The translations under genes were made by a program, and so were the position numbers. 64,000 nt of DNA from Pseudonocardia sediminis (GTDB lineage: Bacteria > Actinomycetota > Actinomycetes > Mycobacteriales > Pseudonocardiaceae). Shown piece after piece: positions 24,659 to 32,007 of this stretch. Numbering within the stretch: the first letter of the stretch is position 1; every line of letters begins with the position of its first letter. The notes below the pieces were generated by a model. That model saw only the letters and a program-made list of their open reading frames with translations. It ran no database searches and had not been told where the DNA came from. Where the stretch lies: NCBI RefSeq assembly GCF_004217185.1, contig NZ_SHKL01000001.1, positions 4,896,001 to 4,960,000 of the forward strand. Reading direction: 5' to 3'.

Positions 24659-26134
24659 TCAGCCCAGCCGGTTGGCGGGGGCGTAGATCGACTTGTACTC
24701 GAGGTAGTTGTTGATGCCCTCGGGTCCGAGCTCGCGGCCGATGCCGCTGTCCTTCATGCCGCCGAACGGCGCGCCGAGGTCGATGTCGTAACGGTTGACG
24801 CCGATCGTGCCGGTCCGCACGCGGCGGGCGACGCCCAGCGCACGCTCCTCGTCGGCGGAGTACACCGAGCCGCCGAGGCCGTAGTTGCTGTCGTTGGCGA
24901 TCCGCACGGCGTCGTCGTCGGAGTCGAACGGGATCACCGCGAACACCGGGCCGAAGACCTCCTCGCGGGCGAGCTGGTCGTTGTTGTCGACGTCGGCGAA
25001 GACGGTCGGCTCGACGAACCAGCCGCGGTCCTGGTCGGAGGGACGGCCGCCGCCGGTGACCAGGCGGGCCGAGGAGTTGCGGCCGACGTCGATGTAGCCC
25101 ATGACCCGCTCGAGGTGGGTCTGCGACGCCATCGGGCCGAGGGTGGTCGACGAGTCCAGCGGGTTGCCGACGACCTGCCTGCGGGAGAACTCCGCGACGG
25201 CCTCGACGACCTCGTCGTAGCGGGCACGCGAGGCGAGGATGCGGGAGGCGGTGGTGCAGGTCTGGGCGTTGTTCATGAACGACGAGGTGGGCATCGCCGC
25301 GAGGAACGTGTCCAGGTCGGCGTCGTCGAGGACGATCGAGGCCGACTTGCCGCCCAGCTCCAGGGTGCAGCGGCGGATCAGGCGGCCGCACTCGGCGCCG
25401 ATGATCCGGCCGGCGGCGGTGGAGCCGGTGAAGGCGACCTTGTCGACGCCCGGGTGCGAGACCAGCGACGCCCCCGCCTCACGGCCGGCGAGCACGATGT
25501 TTAGCACGCCCGGCGGCAGGCCCGCCTCCTGGGCGGCGTCGGCGAAGACGTAGGTGTCCAGCGCCGTCTCCGGGGACGGCTTGAGCACCATGGTGCAGCC
25601 GGCCGCCAGTGCCGGGGCCAGCTTGAACATGGCCAGCGCCTGCGGGTAGTTCCACGGCGTGATGGCCCCGACGACGCCGACCGGCTCGCGCCGGACGATC
25701 GTCGCGCCCTGCGCGCTCGGGCGCACGGTCTCGAGCTCGGTGTTCGAGATGACGTCGGCGTACATGCGCAACAGGCCCGCCGGCGCGGCGCCGTTGAACG
25801 CCGAGGACAGCGTGATCGGCATGCCGTTCTCCTGGCTCACCAGCTTGCTGGTGGCCTCGGAACGGGACTCGAGGGCCTCGGCGAAACGGAGCATGACCTC
25901 GGCGCGCTCGGCCGGGGTCGTACGGCTCCACGGGCCGTGGTCCAGCGCGTTGCGGGCGGCGCCCACGGCGGCGTCGATGTCGGCGTCGGTGCCCAGCGCC
26001 GCGGTGCCCAGCGACTCGCCGGTGGCGGCCTCCAGGGCGTTGTGGGTCTCGGTGCCCCGCGGCTCGACCCATTCACCGTTGATGAAGAAGCGGGTGCGGT
26101 CCAGTTCTGTGCGTGCGTCGGCGGTGACGGTCAC
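24659..26134 (-). CDS. NAD(P)-dependent aldehyde dehydrogenase
   Basis: Oxidises an aldehyde to the acid. 491 aa, standard length. Seen: FINGEWVEPRG near the start; AITPWNYPQALAMFKLAPAL (cofactor-binding and oxyanion Asn); AFTGSTAAGRII (nucleotide loop); general base Glu in TLELGGKSASIV; catalytic Cys in NNAQTCTTASRIL; and EEVFGPVFAVIPF. Substrate class cannot be fixed; the GxPxGxxN region (GLPPGVLNIVLAG) is generic. The start is GTG at 26134, preceded by GGGAGGC. Frames extending further upstream lack any family match. Convergent with the Asp23-like gene. Confidence 0.95.
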   Translation of the reverse strand: MTVTADARTELDRTRFFINGEWVEPRGTETHNALEAATGESLGTAALGTDADIDAAVGAARNALDHGPWSRTTPAERAEVMLRFAEALESRSEATSKLVSQENGMPITLSSAFNGAAPAGLLRMYADVISNTELETVRPSAQGATIVRREPVGVVGAITPWNYPQALAMFKLAPALAAGCTMVLKPSPETALDTYVFADAAQEAGLPPGVLNIVLAGREAGASLVSHPGVDKVAFTGSTAAGRIIGAECGRLIRRCTLELGGKSASIVLDDADLDTFLAAMPTSSFMNNAQTCTTASRILASRARYDEVVEAVAEFSRRQVVGNPLDSSTTLGPMASQTHLERVMGYIDVGRNSSARLVTGGGRPSDQDRGWFVEPTVFADVDNNDQLAREEVFGPVFAVIPFDSDDDAVRIANDSNYGLGGSVYSADEERALGVARRVRTGTIGVNRYDIDLGAPFGGMKDSGIGRELGPEGINNYLEYKSIYAPANRLG

Positions 26135-26526
26135 GGTGCCTCCCGGCTGTGGGATGTCTTCACGTCGGCCCGATCGGCACCGTGGACGGAGCCGGCCGGG
26201 GCAACTTAGGCTAGCCTGTGCAAACCTATTACAGCGGACTTGCGGCCGACAAGCGTTTCGTCGACCGTTGCCATCACATCCGAAACTGCGGAAACAATCA
26301 ACGATCAACGCCGCATCTACTGATATTCGACCGGATTCGTTCGCCGAGAAGCGTGGCCGGCCCGGACCGCCCAGTGGTACTCGAGCGTCGGCAGTGGCGG
26401 CATCAGCGCCTCGACCCGCATCCAGCGAGGGGACCCGTCGCCGTCGATCGGGATCTCGATCTGAGACCGCATCCGAGCCCCGGAGCCCTATCGTGCACGC
26501 AGCGCACCGATCGCAGGGAGGCCAGG
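26135..26526. promoter_or_regulatory. gene-free AT-richer region with an IdeR/DtxR-like half box
   Basis: About 390 bp between divergent genes. At 26206-26217 TTAGGCTAGCCT matches 11 of 12 positions of the right-hand part of the DtxR/IdeR box (TTAGGCTAACCT), but the left part does not match. Bases 26218-26345 are visibly poorer in G+C than the rest of the window and contain no gene. They may be promoter DNA or a remnant. Confidence 0.35.
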
Positions 26527-27765
26527 GTGGCGGACGACCGACGCTCCACCGACGTCGGGGACCTCCCCGTCGTCGCCCGCTGGGGCACCGAACACCCGTC
26601 GGCCCCGCTGGTGGCGGTGTTGCACGGCAACGGGACCAGCGAGCACTCGGTGATCGAGATGTCGCCCTGGTTGCCGCACGGCCCCGTCGGCTACGGCGCG
26701 GTGCGGGCGCCGATCGAGCTCGGCGCCGGGTACCGCTGGTACCTCGACGCCGACGACGGCACTCCGGACCCGGAGAGCCTGCGCACCACCTGCGACTGGT
26801 TCCTGCGCTGGCTCGACGACGAGGGCGACCCCGCGCGCCCGGTGCTCCTGGTCGGGTTCCGCGAGGGCGTGACCGTCGTCGGTGCCCTGATGCTCGCCGC
26901 GCCGGAGCGGTTCGCCGGCGTCGCCCTGCTCTACGGCGCGCTCCCGTTCGAAGCGGGGCCGCCGATGGTGCGCGGCGGCCTGCGCGGGATGCCGGTGTTC
27001 CTCGGCCAGAGCTCGTCGGACACCCGCACCCCGGCGCACCTGCTGGCCCGGACCCGCGAGTGGCTGGCGGTCGAGAGCGGAGCACCGGTGCTGGCCGAGC
27101 AGGCGGAAGGGGCGCAGCTGGCGGGTGAGGTGGTCGGGCAGCTCGGCGCGTGGCTCGAAGACCGCCTGGACTTCCTGCGCACCCACGGCGAGAACCCGCT
27201 GCCCGACGGCGACGAGCCGGACTGGCCGGCGGTGCCCGGCGGACGGCTCCCGGACCGTGCCGGCGGGGCGCCGCGGGTGAGCGAGGGGACCCCGCAGCAC
27301 CAGGTCACCGACGTCGCACCCGCCACCCTGCAGGAGACGCTGCGGACCCGGCTCGGCACGTTGCCGGGCGTGTCGGCGACGCCCGGCGCCGGGGGCACCG
27401 TCGTGCTGCGGCTCGACCGCGCCGTCGCGACGGGCCCGGACGCGGCGTTCGTGGACCCCGCCGGGGGCGGGTTCGCCCACCTGCACCCCGCGGCCCACGG
27501 CAGCCTGCACCTCGCGCTGCCCGACGAGCTGGCCTACGACGCCCTGGCCAAGGGCTGGGCCGTCGCGCACCCGCTGGCCGGGATCCGGGTGGGCTCCGGG
27601 GCGGTGCTCGTCCCCGGACCGCGTGACGACGCCGAGTCCGAGATCGTCGCCGGGATCGCCGCCGCCGCACACCGGTACGCCACAACGGCCACGGAACCAC
27701 GACCTGAGACGGACCCGTCTCGCCCCGGGTCACCCCATCCGTCCACCGCCAGGAGCACAGAATGA
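26527..27765 (+). CDS. alpha/beta-hydrolase-like protein fused to a DUF5519 (luciferase-domain) module
   Basis: 412 aa, no signal peptide. Seen: residues about 10-210 follow the phospholipase/carboxylesterase pattern (PLVAVLHGNGTSEHSVIEMS, WYLDADDG, VLLVGFREGVTVVGALML, FLGQSSSDTRTP). At the nucleophile elbow the usual G-F-S-x-G is GFREG, so the catalytic Ser is missing. Residues about 290-395 form a DUF5519 module (ATPGAGGTVVLRLDR, FAHLHPAAHGSLHLALP, GWAVAHPLAGI). The GTG start follows GGGAGGCCAGG. The stop overlaps the next ATG (ATGA). A binding rather than hydrolytic role for the N-terminal half is inferred. Confidence 0.8.
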   Translation: MADDRRSTDVGDLPVVARWGTEHPSAPLVAVLHGNGTSEHSVIEMSPWLPHGPVGYGAVRAPIELGAGYRWYLDADDGTPDPESLRTTCDWFLRWLDDEGDPARPVLLVGFREGVTVVGALMLAAPERFAGVALLYGALPFEAGPPMVRGGLRGMPVFLGQSSSDTRTPAHLLARTREWLAVESGAPVLAEQAEGAQLAGEVVGQLGAWLEDRLDFLRTHGENPLPDGDEPDWPAVPGGRLPDRAGGAPRVSEGTPQHQVTDVAPATLQETLRTRLGTLPGVSATPGAGGTVVLRLDRAVATGPDAAFVDPAGGGFAHLHPAAHGSLHLALPDELAYDALAKGWAVAHPLAGIRVGSGAVLVPGPRDDAESEIVAGIAAAAHRYATTATEPRPETDPSRPGSPHPSTARSTE

Positions 27766-28085
27766 TCTTCGTCTCGATCAGGGCCGACATCCGTCCGGAG
27801 AAGCGGGAGGACTGGCTCGCCGGTGTCGTCCGCTACTCGAACGAGGTGCGGAGCGAGCCCGGCAACCTCACGTTCAGCTGCTACGAGAGCGTGGAACGGG
27901 CCAACGAGTTCGCGATCCTCGCCTCCTACGCCGACGACGACGCCGGCGCGGCGCACGTCGCGTCGGAGCACGCGCAGTGGTTCTTCGGCTGGCTGCCGTC
28001 GGTCGTCGTGGAGGTCCCGAAGATCGTCTACCAGGAGCTCCCGGGCGACGGCTGGTCGCCGATGGGCGAGGTGAAGATGGACTGA
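27762..28085 (+). CDS. putative quinol monooxygenase (ABM domain)
   Basis: 107 aa, typical of the YgiN/antibiotic-biosynthesis monooxygenase family of small dimeric alpha+beta barrels that act without cofactor on quinols. Seen: MIFVSIRADIRPEKREDWLA, EVRSEPGNLTFSCYESVE, FAILASYADDDAGAAHVAS and the closing strand VPKIVYQEL. It is co-translated with the hydrolase/DUF5519 gene through an ATGA overlap, so the two probably act in one pathway, which I cannot name. Confidence 0.85.
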   Translation: MIFVSIRADIRPEKREDWLAGVVRYSNEVRSEPGNLTFSCYESVERANEFAILASYADDDAGAAHVASEHAQWFFGWLPSVVVEVPKIVYQELPGDGWSPMGEVKMD

Positions 28086-28098
28086 CGGCGTCCTCCGC

Positions 28099-28130
28099 CG
28101 CCCGCGCGGCCGTTCTCAGCCGCCCGGGCG
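28099..28130. terminator. possible bidirectional terminator
   Basis: CGCCCGCGCGGC at 28099-28110 and GCCGCCCGGGCG at 28119-28130 pair with one mismatch and an 8-base loop. It lies between convergent genes and overlaps the end of the leftward ferredoxin gene. Confidence 0.4.
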
Positions 28131-28490
28131 CGGGAAGACGCGTCCGGCCAGCTCGAGCGGTATCTCCGCCGCGCCCGGTCCGCCGTCGCGTACCCATTCA
28201 CCGATCCCGCGGACGGTGACCTCGTCCAGGACCGCCCGGACCCAGACCGGACGCGCGCCCCGGCGGCGCGCGTCCGGCGACGGGGTCACGATCACGACGT
28301 TCGACTCGGCGCAGGGACCGAGGCAGTCGGTCGTCCGGACCAGGCCGCGGTCGCCGACCTCGTCGACCAGACGGTCGAGCAGCCGGTCGTGGTCGACGCC
28401 GGGGTGCTTGCGCGCCGTCCCGCAGCAACAGCCCCGGCAGGCCGTCACGCGCGGGACCGCCCCACCGGCCGCCCCGCCCGTCACCTGCAC
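28116..28490 (-). CDS. (2Fe-2S) ferredoxin-domain protein, thioredoxin-like fold
   Basis: 124 aa. Seen: CRGCCCGTARKHPGVDHDRL near the N-terminus and TTDCLGPCAESNVVIVTPSP in the middle, the Cys pattern of thioredoxin-like [2Fe-2S] ferredoxins found alone or attached to cobalamin and metal-related enzymes. No signal peptide. The start is uncertain (GTG at 28490 or 28484). It is divergent from the DUF364 operon with about 206 bp between; ATGTG-N5-CACAT at 28499-28513, just before the start, is a possible operator. A link to the neighbouring metal-type cluster is inferred from position. Confidence 0.75.
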   Translation of the reverse strand: MQVTGGAAGGAVPRVTACRGCCCGTARKHPGVDHDRLLDRLVDEVGDRGLVRTTDCLGPCAESNVVIVTPSPDARRRGARPVWVRAVLDEVTVRGIGEWVRDGGPGAAEIPLELAGRVFPRPGG

Positions 28491-28631
28491 GCCTGTTCAT
28501 GTGTGATGCACATCGTCGACCAGGCTAGACGCAGGACGGCTCCGGCAGCACCACGGCCGGTCGCGTCGAGGCGCAGGTCACGTGCTCGCGCGGTCGGCCA
28601 CGACGACCCGAGGGTTCCCGACCTGCGGAGC

Positions 28632-28678
28632 TTGATCATTGTGCCGAAAGTGTGTTCATCTGAGCGGGTCGGCAGATG
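28632..28678 (+). promoter_or_regulatory. promoter and dyad operator of the DUF364 operon
   Basis: TTGATC at 28632-28637 and TTCATC at 28655-28660 are 17 bases apart and make a plausible core promoter. CATCTG-N10-CAGATG at 28657-28678 is a perfect 6-bp dyad that overlaps the -10 element and extends over the likely transcription start. The same arrangement of arms and spacing occurs at 40845-40866 before the convergent operon. The position suggests a repressor site. The GTG start at 28697 has a GGAGGAG ribosome site. Confidence 0.6.
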
Positions 28679-28696
28679 TCGTGGTGAGGAGGAGCG

Positions 28697-29527
28697 GTGC
28701 GGGACTGGCTCGAGGCCGGGCGGGAACGGTTCACCGGCGAGCTCCGGTCGGCCACCGCGTCGATGGTCTTCGTGGTGACCCAGGGCGTGCGCCACGCGGG
28801 ACGGTCCACCGGCTACGCCAACACCGTCCTGTGCGTCCGCGTCGGTTCCGGTACCGGGACGGCGGCGGTCGCACCGGGCACGCTCACCGGCGCCGAGACG
28901 CCCCGGCTGGTCGAGGAGATCGTCGGGACGTCGGTCGCCGACCTGCTGGAGCACCCGGACCCCGCCGTGCGGCTCGCAGCGCTGGACGCGTTCCTGCTCG
29001 ACCGCGCACCGCACGGCACGGACCCGGCCGCCCGCGCGGTCGTCCTGCCCCCCGGCGACACGGTGACCCGGTCGCGGTGCCGCGCCCGCACGGTGGCCGG
29101 GCTCGTCGACGCCGCGCCGAGCTCCCGCGTCGCGGTGATCGGGGTGGTGAACTCGCTGCTGGAGGCCCTGCGGGCACGGGGCCTGCAGCCGGTGCCCTGC
29201 GACCTCGCCGGCGGGGAGACCGAGTGGGGCGAGCCGGTCCTGACCGACACGGCCCGCGCCGTCGACTCCGCGGATGCGGTCCTGGCCACCGGGATGGTGC
29301 TGGCCAACGGCACCTGGCCGGAGCTGCGCGACCGGTGCCGGGCGCGCGGGATCGCCCCGTCGGTGTTCGCCCAGACCGGCAGCGCGGTGTTCGCCCACCT
29401 GCTGCGCGACGAGCTCGCCGCGCTGTCCGCGGAGCCGTTCCCGTACTTCTGGCTCACCGGCGACGCGGGAACGATCTGGACCTACGGCCCGGGCCGAGCC
29501 GGCGCGACGGAGCGGGTGAGCGCATGA
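28697..29527 (+). CDS. DUF4213/DUF364 Rossmann-like protein (putative heavy-metal chelation family)
   Basis: 276 aa, cytosolic. Seen: an N-terminal DUF4213-like part (SMVFVVTQGVRHAGRSTGYA, LTGAETPRLVEEIVGTSVAD, DPAVRLAALDAFL) and a C-terminal Rossmann-like part (VAVIGVVNSLLEALRARG, ADAVLATGMVLANGTWPEL, PFPYFWLTGDAGTIW). DUF364 is named as putative heavy-metal chelation from genome context and structure of a few members; no reaction is established. First gene of a seven-gene operon; its stop overlaps the start of the PLP enzyme (ATGA), so the pair may act on the same small molecule. Confidence 0.8.
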   Translation: MRDWLEAGRERFTGELRSATASMVFVVTQGVRHAGRSTGYANTVLCVRVGSGTGTAAVAPGTLTGAETPRLVEEIVGTSVADLLEHPDPAVRLAALDAFLLDRAPHGTDPAARAVVLPPGDTVTRSRCRARTVAGLVDAAPSSRVAVIGVVNSLLEALRARGLQPVPCDLAGGETEWGEPVLTDTARAVDSADAVLATGMVLANGTWPELRDRCRARGIAPSVFAQTGSAVFAHLLRDELAALSAEPFPYFWLTGDAGTIWTYGPGRAGATERVSA

Positions 29528-30738
29528 CCGTGCTCGCCACCGACCCGGACGCCGGGGACGAGGCACGCGACGGCCGCGTCTGCGCCTCGCCGCGCGACCT
29601 CGTCGGCGCCACCCCGCTGCTGCGCGTGACGGGTCCGCTCGCCGGCGCCCACCCCGGCTTCTGGGCGAAGCTGGAGGGCCTCGGCCCGGCCGGGATGAAG
29701 GCCCGGGCCGCGCTGTCCGTGCTGGATGCCGCCCGCCGCCGCGGCGACCTCGCTCCGGGCGCTCCGGTGGTGGAGTCCACCAGCGGCTCGCTCGGGCTCG
29801 GCCTGGCGCTGGCGTGCACCGCACTCAGGCACCCGCTCGTCGTCGTCGCCGACCGCGAGCTCGACGGGCCCACCCGCACGCTGCTGCGCGCCCGCGGCGT
29901 GCGGCTGGAGATCGTCGAGACCCCGCACCCTACCGGCGGGTGGCAGCAGGCCCGCCTGGACCGGGTCGCCCGGGTGCTCGCGACCGAGCCGGGCGCCTAC
30001 TGGCCCGACCAGTACTCCAACCCGGACAACCCCGCCGGCTACGCCCCGATGGTCGCCGAGCTGGCCGGGCAGTGCGCCTCCGGCCCCGGCACGCCGCGGG
30101 TGCTGGTCTGCAGCGTCGGTACCGGCGGGCACTCCGCGGGGCTCGCCGCCGGGCTGCGACGGCGCTGGCCGGACCTGCGCGTCGTCGGCGTGGACGCGCC
30201 GAACTCCTCGGTGTTCGGGCCCGACCCCGGCCCCCGGGTGATGCGCGGGCTCGGCTCGAGCATCCATCCCGACAACGTCGACTACGCCGTGTTCGACGAG
30301 GTGCACTGGGTCGGCCCGGCCGAGGCGGCGCAGGCCTGCCGCGCCCTGGCCCGGCACACGTTCGTCACCGGCGGGTGGAGCACCGGCGCGGTCGCCCTGG
30401 TCTCGGCCCACGTCGCCCGCACCCGCGGCGACGACCGCGTCCTGACCGTCTTCCCGGACGGACCGGAGCGCTACGCGTCCACGATCTTCGACGACGCGTT
30501 CTGCGACCGGCACGGGCTGTTCGCCGCACCCGCGACGGCCCCGGTGGACGTCGCGTCGCCACCCCGTCGGGTGCCGGCCGGCTGGACCCGGTGCCGCAGC
30601 GTCGCCGACCCCTGCCGGGCGCGTCACGCCGGCACCCGTCACGCCGGCACTCGTCACGACAGCGCCCGTCACGACAGCGCCCGTCACGACCCCGCACGGA
30701 CCGGACCCTGCCGGGTCTGCGGGAAGGAGGCCGCCTGA
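29524..30738 (+). CDS. cysteine-synthase-like PLP enzyme with His-rich repeat tail
   Basis: 404 aa; fold type II PLP enzyme of the beta-replacement group. Seen: DLVGATPLLRVTG; Lys59 in GPAGMKARAAL as the PLP Schiff-base Lys; STSGSLGLGLALA where classical enzymes have TSGNTG (Asn replaced by Ser); SVGTGGHSAGLAAGL as the phosphate cup; PDQYSNPDNPAGY. Residues about 350-404 are extra: Cys residues, five His-containing pentapeptides (RHAGT, RHDSA, RHDPA) and CRVCGKEAA. Relatives in staphyloferrin B and EDDS pathways make diaminopropionate precursors, so a metallophore building step is possible but unproven. Coupled to both neighbours by overlapping codons. Confidence 0.85.
   Translation: MTVLATDPDAGDEARDGRVCASPRDLVGATPLLRVTGPLAGAHPGFWAKLEGLGPAGMKARAALSVLDAARRRGDLAPGAPVVESTSGSLGLGLALACTALRHPLVVVADRELDGPTRTLLRARGVRLEIVETPHPTGGWQQARLDRVARVLATEPGAYWPDQYSNPDNPAGYAPMVAELAGQCASGPGTPRVLVCSVGTGGHSAGLAAGLRRRWPDLRVVGVDAPNSSVFGPDPGPRVMRGLGSSIHPDNVDYAVFDEVHWVGPAEAAQACRALARHTFVTGGWSTGAVALVSAHVARTRGDDRVLTVFPDGPERYASTIFDDAFCDRHGLFAAPATAPVDVASPPRRVPAGWTRCRSVADPCRARHAGTRHAGTRHDSARHDSARHDPARTGPCRVCGKEAA
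30622..30696 (+). repeat. 15-bp tandem repeat x5 encoding RH-x3 pentapeptides
   Basis: Five in-frame units beginning CGTCACG at 30622, 30637, 30652, 30667 and 30682. Units 1-2 and 3-4 are near-identical pairs. They encode RHAGT, RHAGT, RHDSA, RHDSA and RHDPA in the tail of the PLP enzyme, giving a His every five residues. Confidence 0.9.
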
Positions 30739-31985
30739 TGCTGCGCTCGTTCGGCATGCTCTCGGCACCGAGCCGGCTGCTGGTCGTCAACCAGTTCGGC
30801 ATCAACCTGGGCTTCTACCTGGTGCTGCCGTTCCTGGCCACTTACATGGGGAGCCTCGGCTACGCGGCCGCGACGATTGGGCTGGTGCTGGCACTGCGCA
30901 ACCTGAGCCAGCAGGGCCTGTTCCTGGTCGGCGGCTCGGCCGCGGACCGGATCGGCTGCCGCCCGATGATCATTCTCGGGTGCGCGCTGCGGATCGCCGC
31001 GTTCGGGCTGTTCACCCTCGTCGACTCGCTGACCGGCCTGATCGTCGCGGCCGTGCTGACCGGTCTGGCCGGGGCGTTCTTCAACCCCGCCGTGCGGGCC
31101 TACCTGATGCACGAGGCCGGGGACCGTCGCGCCGAGGTGTTCTCGGTGTTCAACGTGTTCGCCCACGCCGGCGCGCTGGTCGGGCCGTTGCTCGGTGCGG
31201 CGCTGCTGGCCGTGGACTTCCGGCTCGTCGCCGGCGTCGCCTGCATCGTGTTCACGCTGCTGACCGTGGCCCAGCTGTTCGTGCTGCCCGCGCGGGCGAT
31301 CGAGCCGCAGGACCGCGGAGTGCTGGGCAGCTGGGGTGAGGTCGTCACGAACCGGCGGTTCCTGGTGTTCGCCCTCGGCGGTGCCGGGTACTTCGCGCTC
31401 TACAACCAGCTCTACCTGGTGCTGCCGGTCGAGGCGCAGCGGGTGTCCGGCGTCGCGGGCGCGGTGAGCGCGGTGTTCGTGGTGTCGACCGTCGTCGGCA
31501 TCGTCGGCCAGGTCCGGATCACCGCCTGGTGCCGGGCACGCTGGAGTGCCGGGCGGTCGATGGCGGTCGGCCTGGTCGTGATGGGTGCGGGCTTCGTCCC
31601 GCTCGGCATCGCCGCCCCGTTCCTGGCCACCGCCCCGCCCGGGCAGTGGACCGTGTCCGGGGTGCTGGCCGCGGTACCGGTGCTGTTCGGGACGGTCGTG
31701 TTCACCGTGGGGATGGCGATGACCAACCCGTTCTCGATGGCGCTGCTGCCGGTCGTGGGCAGCGAGTCGCTGGCCGGCACCTACTACGGCTTCTACTACC
31801 TGGTCTCGGCCGCCGTCGTGGCCCTGACCAACACCGGGATCGGTGAGCTGCTCGACCACGGCACCGACAGCACCCGTTGGCTCCCGTTCGCCGTGCTGCT
31901 GGCCGTCGGTGCGGCCGGCGGCGCCGTGATCGCCGTGATGCAACGGCGGGGGCTGCTCGAACCCCGCACATCCACCAGCGCCTGA
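30738..31985 (+). CDS. MFS transporter, likely exporter of the cluster product
   Basis: 415 aa with twelve hydrophobic segments. Seen: FGINLGFYLVLPFLATYMGS (TM1); GGSAADRIGCRPMIILG between TM2 and TM3, the MFS A-motif GxxxDRxGRR form; FNPAVRAYLMHEAGDRRAEV; a central loop PARAIEPQDRGVLGSWGEVV; and a second half starting FLVFALGGAGYFALYNQLYL. Similar to DHA1-type drug and metallophore exporters. Start TGATG overlaps the PLP enzyme stop. Position between biosynthesis-like genes and an importer suggests secretion of the product; the direction of transport is inferred. Confidence 0.88.
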   Translation: MLRSFGMLSAPSRLLVVNQFGINLGFYLVLPFLATYMGSLGYAAATIGLVLALRNLSQQGLFLVGGSAADRIGCRPMIILGCALRIAAFGLFTLVDSLTGLIVAAVLTGLAGAFFNPAVRAYLMHEAGDRRAEVFSVFNVFAHAGALVGPLLGAALLAVDFRLVAGVACIVFTLLTVAQLFVLPARAIEPQDRGVLGSWGEVVTNRRFLVFALGGAGYFALYNQLYLVLPVEAQRVSGVAGAVSAVFVVSTVVGIVGQVRITAWCRARWSAGRSMAVGLVVMGAGFVPLGIAAPFLATAPPGQWTVSGVLAAVPVLFGTVVFTVGMAMTNPFSMALLPVVGSESLAGTYYGFYYLVSAAVVALTNTGIGELLDHGTDSTRWLPFAVLLAVGAAGGAVIAVMQRRGLLEPRTSTSA

Positions 31986-32007
31986 CGACCCCGAGGAGGG
32001 CACCCCG

